The notes: generated by a model from the sequence alone, not told the origin. 64,000 bases of DNA from Gerris lacustris (GCA_951217055.1 OX578277.1:60570173-60634172); one strand, 5' to 3'. Positions 47,941-61,010 are shown, counted from the first letter of the stretch. Numbers and translations are program-made.

Positions 47941-48493
47941 GTCAGTAACGGTGTGAAGAAAGCAATCCTTTGCCTTGTTATGCCTCTGTTATGTGCATTT
48001 CATAGCTGTTTCAACTATAGTCAAATGTTAAATATTAATGCATTTAGTAAAAGCTTGTTTTTTTTAAATTTCATCCTAAAGTAATTTTTTATTATTTTTT
48101 TTATTTAGAAAACTTTTGTAGAAGATTTTCAAATTACTCTTTTATATAATATGTTTTGTTTTATAGATAAACCATTTTATTATTAAAAAAATATAAATAA
48201 TTGGGATTATTTCATATAAAACTATGCATCTATTGAGGTTACAAAGCATATAAACGAAAATAATATTAGGACTTTATTTTTAACTTATTGAATTTTTGTA
48301 TAATTTCATAATTTTACACAATTAAAGCATGGAAAACGCTACTAAGCATTACTATTCACTTACATACTCATATGACTGTGTACTTACATTTTTTTTACTG
48401 AATATGTAAAATATTTTATTTCTTCTTCTTTGCCTCTTCAACTCTCCAGTGTTATTTTATTTTATTTTTTGTGTTTTTATTGATGTTGAGTTT

Positions 48494-49077
48494 ATAGTCC
48501 AGGATATAGCGCGCAAAAAAGTGTCTGACTAACATCAAGCTAGAATTTTGTATACAAGTTAATCTTTTAGCGACTTTTAAGAATATTTGGTCGACTAAGT
48601 TCATCTGCGGGACATAGCTTGGTAATAGGCGTTTGAAAAAAAAAAAAAAACCGGTGGAGAGCGGCCATGTCACACCAATTATGGTGGACAATGTGATTTT
48701 CATGATCCTGAGTACAGAATTAGTTAGTAGACCGAAAATCAAGTTGATGTTACTTTGTCCCTTGACGGGTAACCACGTGGATTTTTAGTAATATTTGAAT
48801 AACTAACCTATCAAGTGTGAAAATAACATCGACTTGATTTTTGGTCTACTAACTAATTCTGTACTCAGGATCATGAAAATCATTCTGTCCACCATAATTG
48901 GTGGGGCATGGCCCCTCTCCACCATTTTGTTTTTTCAAATACCTATTGCAAAGGTATGTCTCGCAGACGAATCTAGCCGACCACATATTCTTAAAATTTG
49001 CTAAAGGGTTAACTTGTATACAAAATTCTAGCTTGATGTTAGTCTGACACTTTTTTGCACGCTATCTCCTGGACTAT
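48494..49077. mobile_element. Foldback MITE, copy 2
   Basis: Homologous to 37126-37680 along both arms: ATAGTCCAGGATATAGCG at the left, GCTATCTCCTGGACTAT at the right, with TGTCTGACTAACATCAAGCT and CATGATCCTGAGTAC inside. The two copies have diverged by point changes and small indels. Confidence 0.85.
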
Positions 49078-49394
49078 TAATTAATAAGGAATAATTACCT
49101 CTATTTTTATTTATTTTATATTTTTAATAAGCACCATTCAATTATATATGACACTCTAAAATATATAGTTATAGAGTTGTTCATTTAAAAATTATAGTGG
49201 TTTTTACCCTGTTTTTTGTGTGTTTTTAAACTTCCTGGAATTTTACTCTATTTTTATATTTGAATTATCTCACCCTGTCCATTTATTTGTGCTTCCAAGC
49301 TTACCATAACGAAAGGAAGCATTGCAAATCAATTTCAGATACCAGGGAACATTTATGGTCTTGAGCCTGTCCCTTTGTCATAATTTTTGTTAAC

Positions 49395-49700
49395 CAGCTT
49401 ATCTTAAAAACTACTTATCCGATTTTAATAAAATTTGGATGGTTAGGCCACTGTTGTTCCATTATTAATATCTACTTTCCACGCCCATTATGAGCATGTT
49501 CCACATGCTCTCAGTTTTTAACAAATTTGGAGTGTTTGTCAAAATTAGCCCACAGATGGTTCCGTATTAATTTCAACCATCTAATTTTGAAATGTGGCCA
49601 AAAAATTATCGAAACAGTAATATGAAAAAAAGAAGCTATGCCCCTCACTAATTGTTAGATTATTTTTTTATTCCCCAAGTAATTCATTTTCCTAGACATT
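49395..49700 (+). repeat. Dispersed repeat A, partial copy
   Basis: It shares TTAGCCCACAGATGGTTCCG, TATTAATTTCAACCATCT and TCCGATTTTAATAAAATTTG with copies at 1-300 and 9800-10170, and in reverse with 60655-61010. The order of the words is consistent, so this is one family of old insertions. Confidence 0.6.
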
Positions 49701-49974
49701 ATTGTTTTTTATTAGCCCATCCAAGAAGAACTACTTGATTAATGTATTCCATTTTTACCCATCAGGGAGAGTACTTGTTTACTTCATAATGCATTTATAT
49801 AAATGTCACCTGTTAAAGTCTTTATAAAAGACTGGATTTTTAGTTTTACACATGCAAGGATAATTTAAGACTCTTATCCAGTATGTGTATTTTTAAAATT
49901 ATTATTAATTGAATAATAGCTTACCATAAATAAATCTATAACCAGCAGAATAAAACTGAATTTTAAGTAGGGTT

Positions 49975-50165
49975 AGGATATCGAAAGAAAATATCGATAT
50001 TTTCGATATATAATGACAAAAAAAAAGAAGGATTATGTTCTTTTCAATGTTCAGGACAATATTGATGTTTCGATGTATAAAAATATCAACATCGATATAA
50101 AATATCGATATTTCTTGGTCTGATGTATCGTTATTTCCGATATATCTACATCAATGTCCCAACCC
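49975..50165. repeat. ATCGATAT-rich segment
   Basis: Several near-identical ATATCGATAT and TTTCGATATAT words are packed into about 190 bp. They match the DRE (TATCGATA) recognised by DREF/BEAF-32 in Drosophila, but may be the inverted ends of a small repeat. Confidence 0.5.
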
Positions 50166-52144
50166 CAATTTTAAGACAATGAGCACAAATATTTTGTGTA
50201 GACTCCTCAAGTCTACTTTGACCCTATAGTTCTATTATTTTCTTTTTATAATAGCTCAAAGCAGATTTAGTCTACTCCAGGGTCAGCAACATTTTTGTTT
50301 GTAAACTTTTCTTTTCTGGGTAACTTGGTACCTTTAATTGATATCCCTTTTATTTACTTCAATAACTTATAATCAGTCTTTCCCCAAACTTATTTATTGC
50401 CCCCATTCCAGTCTGGCAATTGTGCAATTGTTATTATTATTGTTCATTATAAACTTTAAAAAGTTGTTGTAAAATAACTATTTAATGATGATCACTTTGA
50501 TTTAATGATGATGAGTTTGATCTTCTGTGTTTTTGAATTTGTTTTATTCACATTATTTATTTTTACTTTCCTCTTGCCTCCCTCTTCTAATTATTTTCTT
50601 CTTCTATATCTAACTATATTGAAAGTGTTAGTTGTTTTATTTTTTAGTGTGTGGTAAATTTCAACACCAATTACTTAGTTCCCCTGTGCATTGTGTGTAA
50701 AGTGATAATGAATTTATTACAAACATTACAAACTTTTTATGGAATATTCCTCCTCCACTTCATATTCTTTCTTCTGGCATTTTATATTTTCCAGATATTT
50801 GAAAGAAGAAAATATAACTAAATGAACGAGAATGAAGGATAAAATAAATGAGCCAACTTTTTTAATAGTGTAGTTCTTAAATAAGTACATTTCATTAACT
50901 ACATCATCATCAAGTTAGGTAGAATCTGTGTGCTATCCCCTATAGCCCAAAAGTATGTCTTACATTCTAAAAACAAAAATAACTAGGGTGGACCTTAATT
51001 ATGAGCATTTTTTAATTTTAGCTCTCAACCCTTAACTTGGTGCCAATACATGAAACAAACATTTTTAAAAAGTTTTTTAAAAGTTTTGGTCAATTGGAAA
51101 ATTTTAAATGGTGTCGCTTTTCATTTGGTAATTTATTTATGCAAAAATAAAAAAATAGGGATTAGAGATTCTAGATCATTACAAAAAGTCACTTATAAAG
51201 TCTGAGAGCACTACAGTGTTCAAGGCCAAGTTCCAGTAAGCATGAGTAAGCAGAGTATCTATACTTGAACCAATTCACACAGTTTTTCTCACCCTCATAT
51301 CTCTGCTTCCTCTTAAGATGGGCTTTTAAGATTTGAAACATATATTAAGCTTAAATAGCTTGGGAGACGTTAAACAAAATAGCCCTTAATATTAAGCCTT
51401 TTAGGAGAGTTTAAAAGTTGACATTTTTGTTACTGACTTCCAGAATTGCTAGGAACTTAAAATTTGGTGCACTGGTAGCTATAGCCATGTAACTGATGGG
51501 TCAATTACAAAATTAAAAATAGGTTAGTTTTTTTTTTTTTTTTTTTTTTGGTGAATTAATGTAGTGGTATCGATAAACTGGTTTCACAAACAGGTACAGA
51601 TTTTGAAAGATCTACAAGTTTGATTACTTCATACCTTCATCGGTTGTACTTTTCTTCGTCTAGGCTTGTGTCTAGGTCCGGTTATACCTTAGTTGGAGCT
51701 AGATTCAATTAATATTTTTTGCATTATTGCAAAAAATTATTGACTTACTGCAATTATTGACCGATTTCATTTCTGATTGGTTGGCTCAAATCTACACTAC
51801 TGCTCTTTAAATAGAGTATTTATTATTTTATAAAGTTGTCAAGAGTAAACTTTTTCCTGAGTGCCGTGTCACAAGACCACTTTTTTTTAAACTGTTATTG
51901 TGTTGCATATATTTGTAAGGCCACAATTTGTACTTTCAGGCTGTGCCATTTGTTTATTTAAAAAAAAATATGGTACATACACTTTTGTACGGATTTGTAT
52001 TGTAATAATAATATCATACATAGAAAATACTCTATACCTGTGTTCTTTGTCGGGAATTGGGAAACTAGAGTGTCTCGTAAAGCACCAAGTTGACGCCCAT
52101 GATGCTGAAGCCAGCAAAAAGGAATTATATCCTCTTCAAAAAAA

Positions 52145-52652
52145 TGAACTGTGAAAAAAAGGGCCAAGTTGCAGACCCCCTTTCAAAAAAGTCAGTCTTT
52201 CAAACGAGTGATATCTACATTGAGGCCAAGTCTACTCTTTCTTTAGTCTATAAACTCACTTCACTCCTACTTTCATGAGCAAGACTGTGCTTTTATTGCA
52301 CATTCCTTAACACAGCCAGTTTCTGAATGAGGCATAAACTTAAAACATCAGTCTCATGAGTAGTCATATAGGAGTTATGTGGGTGATGGGAAGGAGCAAA
52401 GAGAAGAGAAATGTTCCAGACCCCCTCCCAAAAATGTCAGCCTGGCAAAGTAGTGATGATTATTTAGGCATAAAACAAAAGAAGAAAAAGAAAGCGCAGT
52501 CCTGCTAATGAAAGTAGGAGTAAAGAACTAAAGAACTGGACTAAAGAAAGAGTAGACTTGCCCACACTGTAGGCATCCTACTTTGATAGGCTGACTTTTG
52601 GGTAGGGGTCCGGTACTTGGCCCTTTTTTCATTGTTAGGTTTTTGTTGGGTA
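52145..52652. mobile_element. Foldback element, family B copy 2
   Basis: Left TGAAAAAAAGGGCCAAGT and right ACTTGGCCCTTTTTTCA are inverted. TCACTCCTACTTTCATGAGC, CCAGTTTCTGAATGAGGCAT and AGACCCCCTCCCAAAAATGT also occur in the copy at 2419-2785. No ORF. Confidence 0.75.
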
Positions 52653-52984
52653 ATATATTTACTGTATTATTTTATTTTTACAAATACTATAGACTTAAAT
52701 AAACTAATAAAGCTCAAAAGTAAATCAATAAGTTAAATGATAAAATAATTAAAGATATACATATGTAGCAAAAGTAGTGGTAATTATAAAATACATTTTT
52801 GTTAAGAATTCCGTTACTAAAACAACAATATTTAATAAAATAACATAAATGTAGCAGTTCTATAAATTATACGCTTCTAATTAATGCCAAATAACAATGC
52901 ACATGTGTAAGAGATTTTTTTATTATAAGGAATTATTAATTTATAAATAAAATCTGAATTTTGGATTTTTTAAATAATGAATGT

Positions 52985-53075
52985 TTTAATTTTAGAATGA
53001 AAAAAACCACTGACGATGACCTTATAATAAGGGTTGAAACCTTCCATGCAATGAAATAGTGTTTTCATTTTATTT
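52985..53075 (+). repeat. Penelope-like terminal hairpin motif
   Basis: CACTGACGATGACCTTATAA followed by TAAGGGTTGAAACCTTCC has the layout of a degenerate hammerhead-like hairpin that recurs in Penelope-like retroelement ends. The core is altered (CTGACGA rather than CTGATGA), so it is probably inactive. Confidence 0.4.
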
Positions 53076-53419
53076 TTACTCCTCATCAGCCATCTGAAAT
53101 CTTATTAAACTACTAGGGTGTATCTTACTAATTAATTCCTAATATTATTATTAGTTTATTAAAGTATATAGTAATTGTAAATAATAAAAAAATACAGCAA
53201 AGAAAGCATCTTATAAGAGACTCTTTGTAAGATTCTAGAAATAATCCCTAATTTTTTTATTTTTGCATGCATTTTCAAATGATTTTTTTGCGCTTTTCAA
53301 ATGAAAAGCGGCACCATTTTACCTGAAACTTTTCAACATTTTTTTTAATGGATTCACACCAAGTTAAGCGTTGGGAATTTCAAAACTTTATTTTTTACAG
53401 CTATAGTTAAGGCCAACCC

Positions 53420-55083
53420 TAATAAACAATACATTTATTCCATCTAGTTCTATTAGCCTGCTTATAGTCTTTTTGCTGGATCCCAGCTTTAATGTCGCCT
53501 CTGCTTGGGTCCTCCTTTCTCTCTTTTGCTTCTAATTTAAGGCCTCCTTGTTGTTTGTTGTTCCATGGAAGTGTAATCTTCAGTCTTTAAAATATAATAT
53601 CGTTCCTACTCTAGCATACTTTCAAAACAGTGTTTTGTCAATTTTCCAGGACAGCCAAAAAAACAACTTTGATTTCTCCTCAAAATAGGTTTTTGCAGGA
53701 GAATTTTGGCTCTCCTGAAAAATTGACTGAATGCGGTTTCGTAAGTTTACTAGAGCGGGGACAATTATGCTCTAAAGGCATTTATTTATTTTTATTTTTT
53801 TTATTATTTTCCCTTAAAATGGATAAATTATTTTATATCTATGAGGTATAATACATATTTATATAAATATTTTCAGATCTTCAAATTGGATCAGTCAACG
53901 TTTCAATTTCTCTCTGCAGTATATCAGCCTCATTCAATGTTGTTTCTGTGGTTCCTACCAAATACCTGCTAATAATTGTCACATGCAGCCAATTCAGATT
54001 CTTTGTTGTTTTCAAACTTCTATCTTCTAATTCTTCTTTTTGATTCCTAACTTATGCAATACTTTTTTTTTATTATTAAAATTTTTTAAGTTAAATGATA
54101 ATTTATTCACACTTGAATAAAACACACACATTGTTTAATCTAAAACAATATATAATTGTTTAACCACAATATAAGTACAAATAACAATTGGACAATCATT
54201 TGACTTTCAGCATTTCAATGGTAATTATAGATGTAACTATCATTATGTTTGACTACCTCAAAATATTGATCAGTTCAACATATAATTTATTTTTTTGAGC
54301 TGTCCAAAAGTCGTATTTCAATTTTTGGTTCTTACTTGTGTTAAATTAGCCCTATTTTTAATTGAGACTGAAATATTATAAATGTCTTAACTTAAGGTCC
54401 TATTTTATTAGATGGTGAAATTAATAAAATTAACAGTGTTAACAAATAATCTATTGTAGAACTTAAGTCTTTTTTTTATTTTAAATCAAATTATAATTAT
54501 TATTAACTACGGGAAACAGACAGAGAAAAATACACTTAAGTCTTGCGGAAGCCTGCGCTTACTGAATTCTTACTTTTCAAGAGGTTGGCCTCATTTTAAG
54601 AACACCAGCAGACTGGAATTTATAAGTGCCCTGATTTAGAGTACCCTCTATTTAAATGTTACAATTAATAACCCAATGTTGGCTTTTTTATTAGTTATAA
54701 CTACAAGAAATGCCCCAGAAGATATTAAATTAATTAATCAGAAAGTTTTTTTTTCTCTGCTTAATATTGATAATGTTTAAGTTTTTTGTTCTACTTCTGC
54801 TTTGTTACACCCCCCAAACCTGTTTATGCCAATCACAAAAGAACGCATTCATTTTTTTTAAAATGTTCAAGTTTTATATATATGTATGAATATATTTATA
54901 TTTAAAATTCTTTGGTTGATGAAAAATGGATTTCTAATTTCATGTAATCCATCCTTACTTTCATTACTATTTTCAGAAATGTTAAATATAACTTCTTTTT
55001 TTAATTTTTTAAAATAAAATTTCAAAGTGAATGGAATAATCATAGGTTTATAAACAATCTAGTGAAACTTTTTTTTTGTTTAG
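53420..55083 (+). other. Intronic, little recognised
   Basis: AT-rich. The piece TTATAATTATTATTAACTAC plus GGGAAACAGACAGAGAAAAA at 54489-54535 is a 50-bp end fragment of the tRNA-bearing palindrome at 16941-17502. Nothing else was seen. Confidence 0.6.
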
Positions 55084-55128
55084 GAGAGGGAATTCAAACG
55101 GCAGCAAGCAGCTCTCATCAAGGAGCAG
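55084..55128 (+). CDS. tou: tou exon: coiled coil, fourth part (45 nt)
   Basis: Acceptor TTTTTTTTGTTTAG, donor CAG|GTATTA. It encodes EREFKRQQAALIKEQ, phase 0 at both ends. The short length alone would be weak evidence, but the splice sites, coil composition and phase all fit. Confidence 0.88.
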
Positions 55129-56048
55129 GTATTATAATTTTTGAGTAATAATTAATTTATAAAGCATATAGAGTTCGGCTTATAATCTGCAATTTTTTTG
55201 GGGGCAGTTCTGGTTTCTTTGATTGTTAATTAATTGGTTTTATTACTTAATAATCAAACTTAAAATGTTACGAATGTGGTTAGTAATAGAAATTTAAAGA
55301 TAAAACATAATATGAATTATTTAGAGTGTTTCACCATAAGTTTATGAAATAGGTTAAACAAATTATTTATTTAATATTCCTTGATTTTCAATAGTATATT
55401 TTTTAGAATGAAAACTAGTCATAAGATTGTTACCTTCACAAATATGGTAAGATTAAAATTGGTTGTACAGTATTTAAAATACATATATACAAGTAAAACT
55501 TATCTAATTATTCTTAAATTACAAAAAGTTAAGTTCAGCAGGATTTACTTTTTGAAAATTTTATTTTTCTTGTGATATATTATGTCTTATTAGGATTCAA
55601 CTATTCTTTAGTATAACTTATTAATTAATTCAGGGTTTATTATATTTATTGGAGCCATGAAGAGGAGTAGATGAAGGCTGATGCTATTATCTTGAAATGA
55701 CCTAATGTTTTGTTAAATCAGGAACTATTGGTCAACAAAAACACATTTCCGTAATTTTAAGTATTCCTTTTTAATTAATTTAATTCATAAATAAATTATT
55801 ATCTTCATTTGAATATTAAAGTTTTTAAAAATTAAGCCTTGCTTATTTTCTCTGTTTAAATTATTATTCAAATTTTCTTTTTCTTAGTCTTAATTGAACT
55901 ATTATGGTATAACATCTTTAATTCCCTTATCATATACAAAAAATAATTTTGGGGACTGAATTTAAGGTTTAGTGTTATAGATGTGTGCATTTTTTTTTTT
56001 GTATTAAAATGAATTCCAACTCTGGTAACTATATTTTAATTTAAGAAT

Positions 56049-56079
<31 letters not shown>

Positions 56080-57380
56080 CTGTTGTGAGCACAGTGTTTT
56101 TGATTTGGTATTGAGCACTTACCATCGCTTGATCCGTACAGGTAAAAATATAAAAGAAACATATTTAGATTCAATTTTATTCTGGGTTTCTTTTTTTAGG
56201 ACCTGTTTATAAGTTTTTTACAGTTGAATTTTGATTTCATAGTTTGACATTTTAAATCACTGTTGATAATCGTGAGCAAAAGATTTGACGGCGTAAAATA
56301 TTTTATTCTTCTTCTCAGTGTCAAGATTTTAAAAAGCCCAATTCAAAATTTTAAGTGGCTACTTACCAATACATACTTCTAGATGTTTGTGATCTATCCT
56401 AGTTTGCAACACAATAAATGTTATATAATTTCATCTGAATTTAAATATTGTACTAATCAGAGAATTGTTGCCTGCAAAAAGAACCAAAATGAAATAATAA
56501 AAAATACTTTTTTTTAAATACAAATTATTATCAATCTATACTATTATGTTGGAAAGAATGGCCTTGGCAGTGGTCTAAAAAATACCATTTTCAAATATAT
56601 GGAATGAGGCTTTTAGCAAATAATGCTACTGATACATCTGACGATTATCTAGAGACCAGGCTCTGAGATCAATAACTTATATTTGTCTAATTAGAGTGAC
56701 TGTCATCGCCCCAAAAACTTTGTTAGATTTCCCTTAAATTCTTATCCTACCCTGTCAAGTCTGTACTTTACTACATACTAATACATGTACTATTTATTTC
56801 AATCGAACTCATTTGTAAATGGGCAATCAGAATTCAATTGTAATTAAACTGTAGTTTTTCCCGATTTAGTTTAATTCTTCTCTCTATTATTCTACCTTGA
56901 ATTCTAGGTTTTCTATTTCCTTTAGAATTTATGTGTAATAATTAATATGGGCAAATGGCAGCAGTTGTAGTTTTTAACCAATATAATGTTGTTACGTTTA
57001 TTAATACTTAATTGTAATTATTTATTTGTGGGTTATACTTATAATAATAAGTACTTTTTTTGTTTTTTCCATTTAATTTCACTTATACAATATAAGAAGT
57101 TGAAAAGTAAAATTCATTTCTTGCATTCCATAGTGGTAAATTATTTTGTCTCTTTTAATCTAATATTTGTAACAATTAGTCATTTCAAAAAGAAGGGGAA
57201 TATTTATTAATATTATATTATGTTAGTTGATTTAACTAAAACAACTTATTTATTTTGGAAAAGGTTTTAATGCAGTTTATTAAAAAACTGTTGATTAAAT
57301 ATTATATAAACTTCTATTATTTTTTATTGTAAATTTATTATTTCCCTGTTCCTTTTAAAGTATTATTTTTTATATAAATA
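55129..57380 (+). other. Intron
   Basis: AT-rich, with an A run of about 30 at 56049-56078. No coding or transposon feature supported. Confidence 0.7.
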
Positions 57381-57810
57381 CAGGGGGGCCTACAGAAAAC
57401 AGATAATTTTTGATTAAGCAGTACTAGGTTATTTTTAAAGTTAATTTCTTTCTTCATATTTTATCTGCAAATATCTTCATATTATTTTTTTTTTTTTCCA
57501 TTTCTCCTCCACACATTGTCAAGGTTACATCCAAATTCAGACATTTTAGGAAAAAAATTGTCGCATCTTTTATCAGCAAATTACATGCCATTTTATTCTC
57601 TCTTTTTTATTTTTTATTTTTTTTTTACCATAAATGATTGTTTTTGTATTTACCCTTGACAATGTGTAGAGGATAAAAAAATAGCAAATAAAATGGCATC
57701 AAATTTCCTGATACAATATTCAACTACTTTTATTTTTTATTATATTTTTATAACTATAATCAAGTTCTATTTCCTCAAAAATTTTCTGGTTTTCCGTGGG
57801 CAACCCTCAA
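57381..57810. mobile_element. Small foldback element
   Basis: CAGGGGGGCCTACAGAAAAC and AGATAATTTTTGA at the left correspond in reverse to TTTTCTGGTTTTCCGTGGGC at the right. Inside, TTGTCAAGG/CCTTGACAATGTG and AATGGCAT/ATGCCATTTTATT are also inverted. No ORF. Confidence 0.6.
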
Positions 57811-58044
57811 TCAGTATAATTTAAACTATGTATATGTGTTATATCCTTTCAAATGATGGTTATTACTGGTACTATGGAAAGTTATTGCACTTCTCATTAA
57901 CCGAGCTTTCATCATTAAATCCCAAATTTACCTTACCGTACATTTATGTATTAAAATATTCTTCACTCCACTTTGTAGAAAAATTTAATCTAGCTATTAT
58001 ATTATAGCTACAATTGGCTTAACTCCAACAGCTATAGTATAATA

Positions 58045-58270
58045 CAGTAGAACCCGACCATTATGGATTTCGCTTACAACAGACAAAAAATATAAAATAT
58101 AGGCTATCTTTAATTTCTTGTATACTAAACACTTATTTAAGCTAACTGCCGTTCTTTCATTGGTGTACCCTTTTGCATTATTTTTTGAAATAACTATTTT
58201 TTACATACCAGACTTTCATTTTAACGGACTTCCTTAGCCCCTATTTATCTGTTATTGTAAGGTTCTTCTG
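58045..58270. mobile_element. Tigger-like MITE (226 bp)
   Basis: The left end CAGTAGAACCCGACCATTAT follows TA; the right end TTGTAAGGTTCTTCTG is its imperfect inverse. Inside, GCTTACAACAGAC and TTTAACGGACTTCC are Tigger-like subterminal words. The right-hand TA has become TT. Confidence 0.65.
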
Positions 58271-58936
58271 TTGATGGTTGACATTGGCATCCCGACAATG
58301 TCAAGGAATTTAGAACACCAGATATTTTTTTAAAAAAAACTACACCTTATGTTGTGAAATTTTATTCCCTAATTACAGGATTAAATATTTGCATGTTGAT
58401 GATAGATTAAAGGTAATTGGTTTTAAACTTGTATGTTTTGGGTCTAATTATATTGTCACTTTTGTGGTTGGTACAGTGAGTAGTAACATTTTAAACAAAT
58501 TATAATGTTATTACTAAGGGTTTCAGTTCTTGTTCTTAATTTCAATAGTAAATGATCTATATGGTTTAATTTTAATATTTTTAAAATACTAATATAAAGA
58601 ATTTTCTTGTCTACAATCATTTTATGGGCAATCAGTGCTTTCACTGCCTTTTCTTTATTTACTATTTATTACTCTTTTCAATTGATACTTTTTACTTCTT
58701 TGTAATTAAGTTACTTTAACAATTACTAGGATAATATTTAGCAACCACTATAATACTTTTAAAACACCCTACTATTGCATACACAAATTTATGGGTGGAT
58801 TATAAAACCCATAAAGTAGTCCAGAAAATAAATAACCACGTAATTCTGTGTTAGAGTTTAATTTAATTTTTCTATCCTCCTTTTACTTGGCCACAGGTGC
58901 ACTAAACCTTTTATATTATTAATAATAATATCCCGT

Positions 58937-58939
<3 letters not shown>

Positions 58940-58985
<46 letters not shown>
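58940..58985. repeat. Poly-T run
   Basis: About 46 consecutive T. A longer one, about 56 T, lies at 14084-14139. Length is likely variable. Confidence 0.9.
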
Positions 58986-58989
<4 letters not shown>

Positions 58990-59634
58990 AATCTTCACCA
59001 GATCTGCTAGTGGTTCTTGCTAAGAAAACCCTATAATTATATATTTTTAGCAAATACTTTAAGAAATTCCTATTACTAAAAATGTGAGAAGAATAATATC
59101 TACAATAATCTTGTTGATAATATCATACTTATTTCTTCTTTAATTATATAAATTATATGTGATATTTTAGTTATTTAGATGTGTTGTACTTAAATAATTT
59201 ATTTCACTGAGTATCGTGGTGTATTTGTTTGCTTTGTGCACCTTTTAATCAAATAATTATATTATGTATAGATTCAATTATGATTTGTTTAAGTTTGATG
59301 AAGAACATTGATTCATAAAATCTATTTTTTTTTAATTAAGTGGTTCTGAGAATTATGAAATATTAATTTTATAAAAAAAAACACAATAAAAAACAAAATA
59401 ATTAAAAATATAAGGAACTAAGTATATATTTGCAGGAAAAAGTGGATTTGTTAGGTGGTAAAATTAAGACATGTGGTAAGCTAAATAGTATACATACAGA
59501 GTTTTAAAAAGCCCAATGATCAATTCTCCTTCCTTGAAACATCTCAATTTAATCCAAAAATTAATTTATTTCTTTTACTCTTGGCCACCTGAAATAATGA
59601 CAGAAAATAGTAATAGACCAACTCAACACATTGC

Positions 59635-59925
59635 GTCGGCTTCCGCGGTTAATTTCATCATTAAGTTCTAGGTCTTCCAGTGGTGACCGCATCATGTTCG
59701 AAGAGTATTCCAACGTTTCTCCTCCTATGCTGGAGGCATCTTCAGGGTTGTGTATGTTGCTCTAAGCGTGGGACAACTTGGACTGGCACCAATCCACGTT
59801 GTCCCTTGCTTAGAGCAACATTTACAACCCTGAAGATGTCACTAGCATAGGAGGCGAAACGTTGGAATACTCTTCGAACATAACGCAGTCACCACCGGAA
59901 GACCTAGAACTTAACTCAACACATA
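59635..59925. mobile_element. Palindromic Penelope-like terminal repeat
   Basis: The two halves are inverted: AAGTTCTAGGTCTTCCAGTG, TTCGAAGAGTATTCCAACGT and GCATCTTCAGGGTTGT on the left, their reverse on the right, around GGGACAACTTGG. Each half contains CCTGAAGATG...GGCGAAACGTTGG, the hairpin layout common to Penelope-like and related retroelement ends. Confidence 0.65.
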
Positions 59926-60103
59926 TTTTTTTGTTGGTGGATGTGATTTAGATTTATAAATGAAAAATATATTATTCTTGTTGCAACAAAACACTGCTGC
60001 CTTTTTTCTCATATTTAATTTATAATTTTTTCAAACTATTTTATTTTGTGTGACACCTGTGGCCACAAAAAATTTTGCTTGAAAATGTCAATGTGTTTTT
60101 TAG

Positions 60104-60157
60104 ATGTATATGCAAGAGCTCAACAAGCAGCGGGAATTGCTATACACTGTAGAATTG
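60104..60157 (+). CDS. tou: tou exon: coiled coil, fifth part (last in window)
   Basis: Acceptor TGTGTTTTTTAG, donor TTG|GTATGT. It encodes MYMQELNKQRELLYTVEL, phase 0 at both ends. The change to more hydrophobic residues at the end suggests the coil is nearing the DDT region, which must lie beyond the window. A longer frame from 60046 reads through the intron and is not real. Confidence 0.87.
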
Positions 60158-60267
60158 GTATGTCCCAAATAGATATAACATTATCTTTCTCCATTATTAT
60201 TTTATTTTGGGTCCGGTCCCTTAATAAATAACTGCATTTTTATATTTGTTATTTCTTTTTGTTCAGT

Positions 60268-60298
<31 letters not shown>

Positions 60299-60654
60299 CA
60301 TTTACTTGAATGAGTTCATTGCTTTTTTCTATTCCCCATTTGTTTTCTATACTTATGTACAATATTTTATTAATATGTTGTTTTGCATGCAGAAATAACT
60401 TTTAAGCATTTTTCTAAATTAGAAAGAAGAAGCATGTTTTGTGTGCCTGCTTTATTATTATTTTTCTCAAAATCGTCCTTTTGTATTTTTAAAATATTTT
60501 TTTCAAGTTACCAAATTACAAATTATTTTATAAATAATAATTGTCTGCCAATTAGTGTGGCCCATAACTTCCTTGCCACCTATTGCGTACTTAATTGATG
60601 TTTTGCTTCTTGAACTCATCTTTGTGTAATTTCTTTAATTTTCCCCCTCTTTAA
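60158..60654 (+). other. Intron
   Basis: AT-rich with a T run at 60271-60298. No feature supported. Confidence 0.7.
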
Positions 60655-61010
60655 AAATCTGTCAAAACTGTTTTGTTTTTTTACATAAATGCAAGTCTCA
60701 ACTTGGCAAAATTTAATGAGTGCAGATAGTTAAAGCTAATATTTGATCATCTGTGGGCTACTTTCTACAAACCATCCAAATTTTTTGAAAATTGGATGAT
60801 TACTTTACAAGATATGTCTTAATAAATAAGTTTATTCGCATGTGGAAGAATAACCCATAGGCCTAGATGGTTCAAATTTATATGGGACCAACAATGAGGA
60901 TAATTATGACTTACTATCCAAATTTCATTACAATCGAACGATTAGTTTTTAAGATATGTTGGTTCCAAAAAATTGAATTACAGACAATAAGAGACCAATG
61001 TCCAAAAATG
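60655..61010 (-). repeat. Dispersed repeat A, inverted copy
   Basis: On the minus strand it carries TTGGTCCCATATAAATTTGA, CATGCGAATAAAC, TAGCCCACAGATGATC and TTTTGACAGATTTTT, in the order seen at 9800-10170. It is diverged and has no ORF. Confidence 0.6.

Larger units (their letters stand above)
50986..53419. mobile_element. Tc1/mariner-like TIR element (2.4 kb) with nested foldback
   Basis: The left end GGGTGGACCTTAATTATGAG and right end TAGTTAAGGCCAACCC are inverted, next to TA on both sides. Inverted similarity continues about 190 bp inward (GGTGTCGCTTTTCATTTG on the left, CAAATGAAAAGCGGCACC on the right). No transposase was recognised. A foldback of another family (about 52145-52652) is inserted inside. 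Confidence 0.75.
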
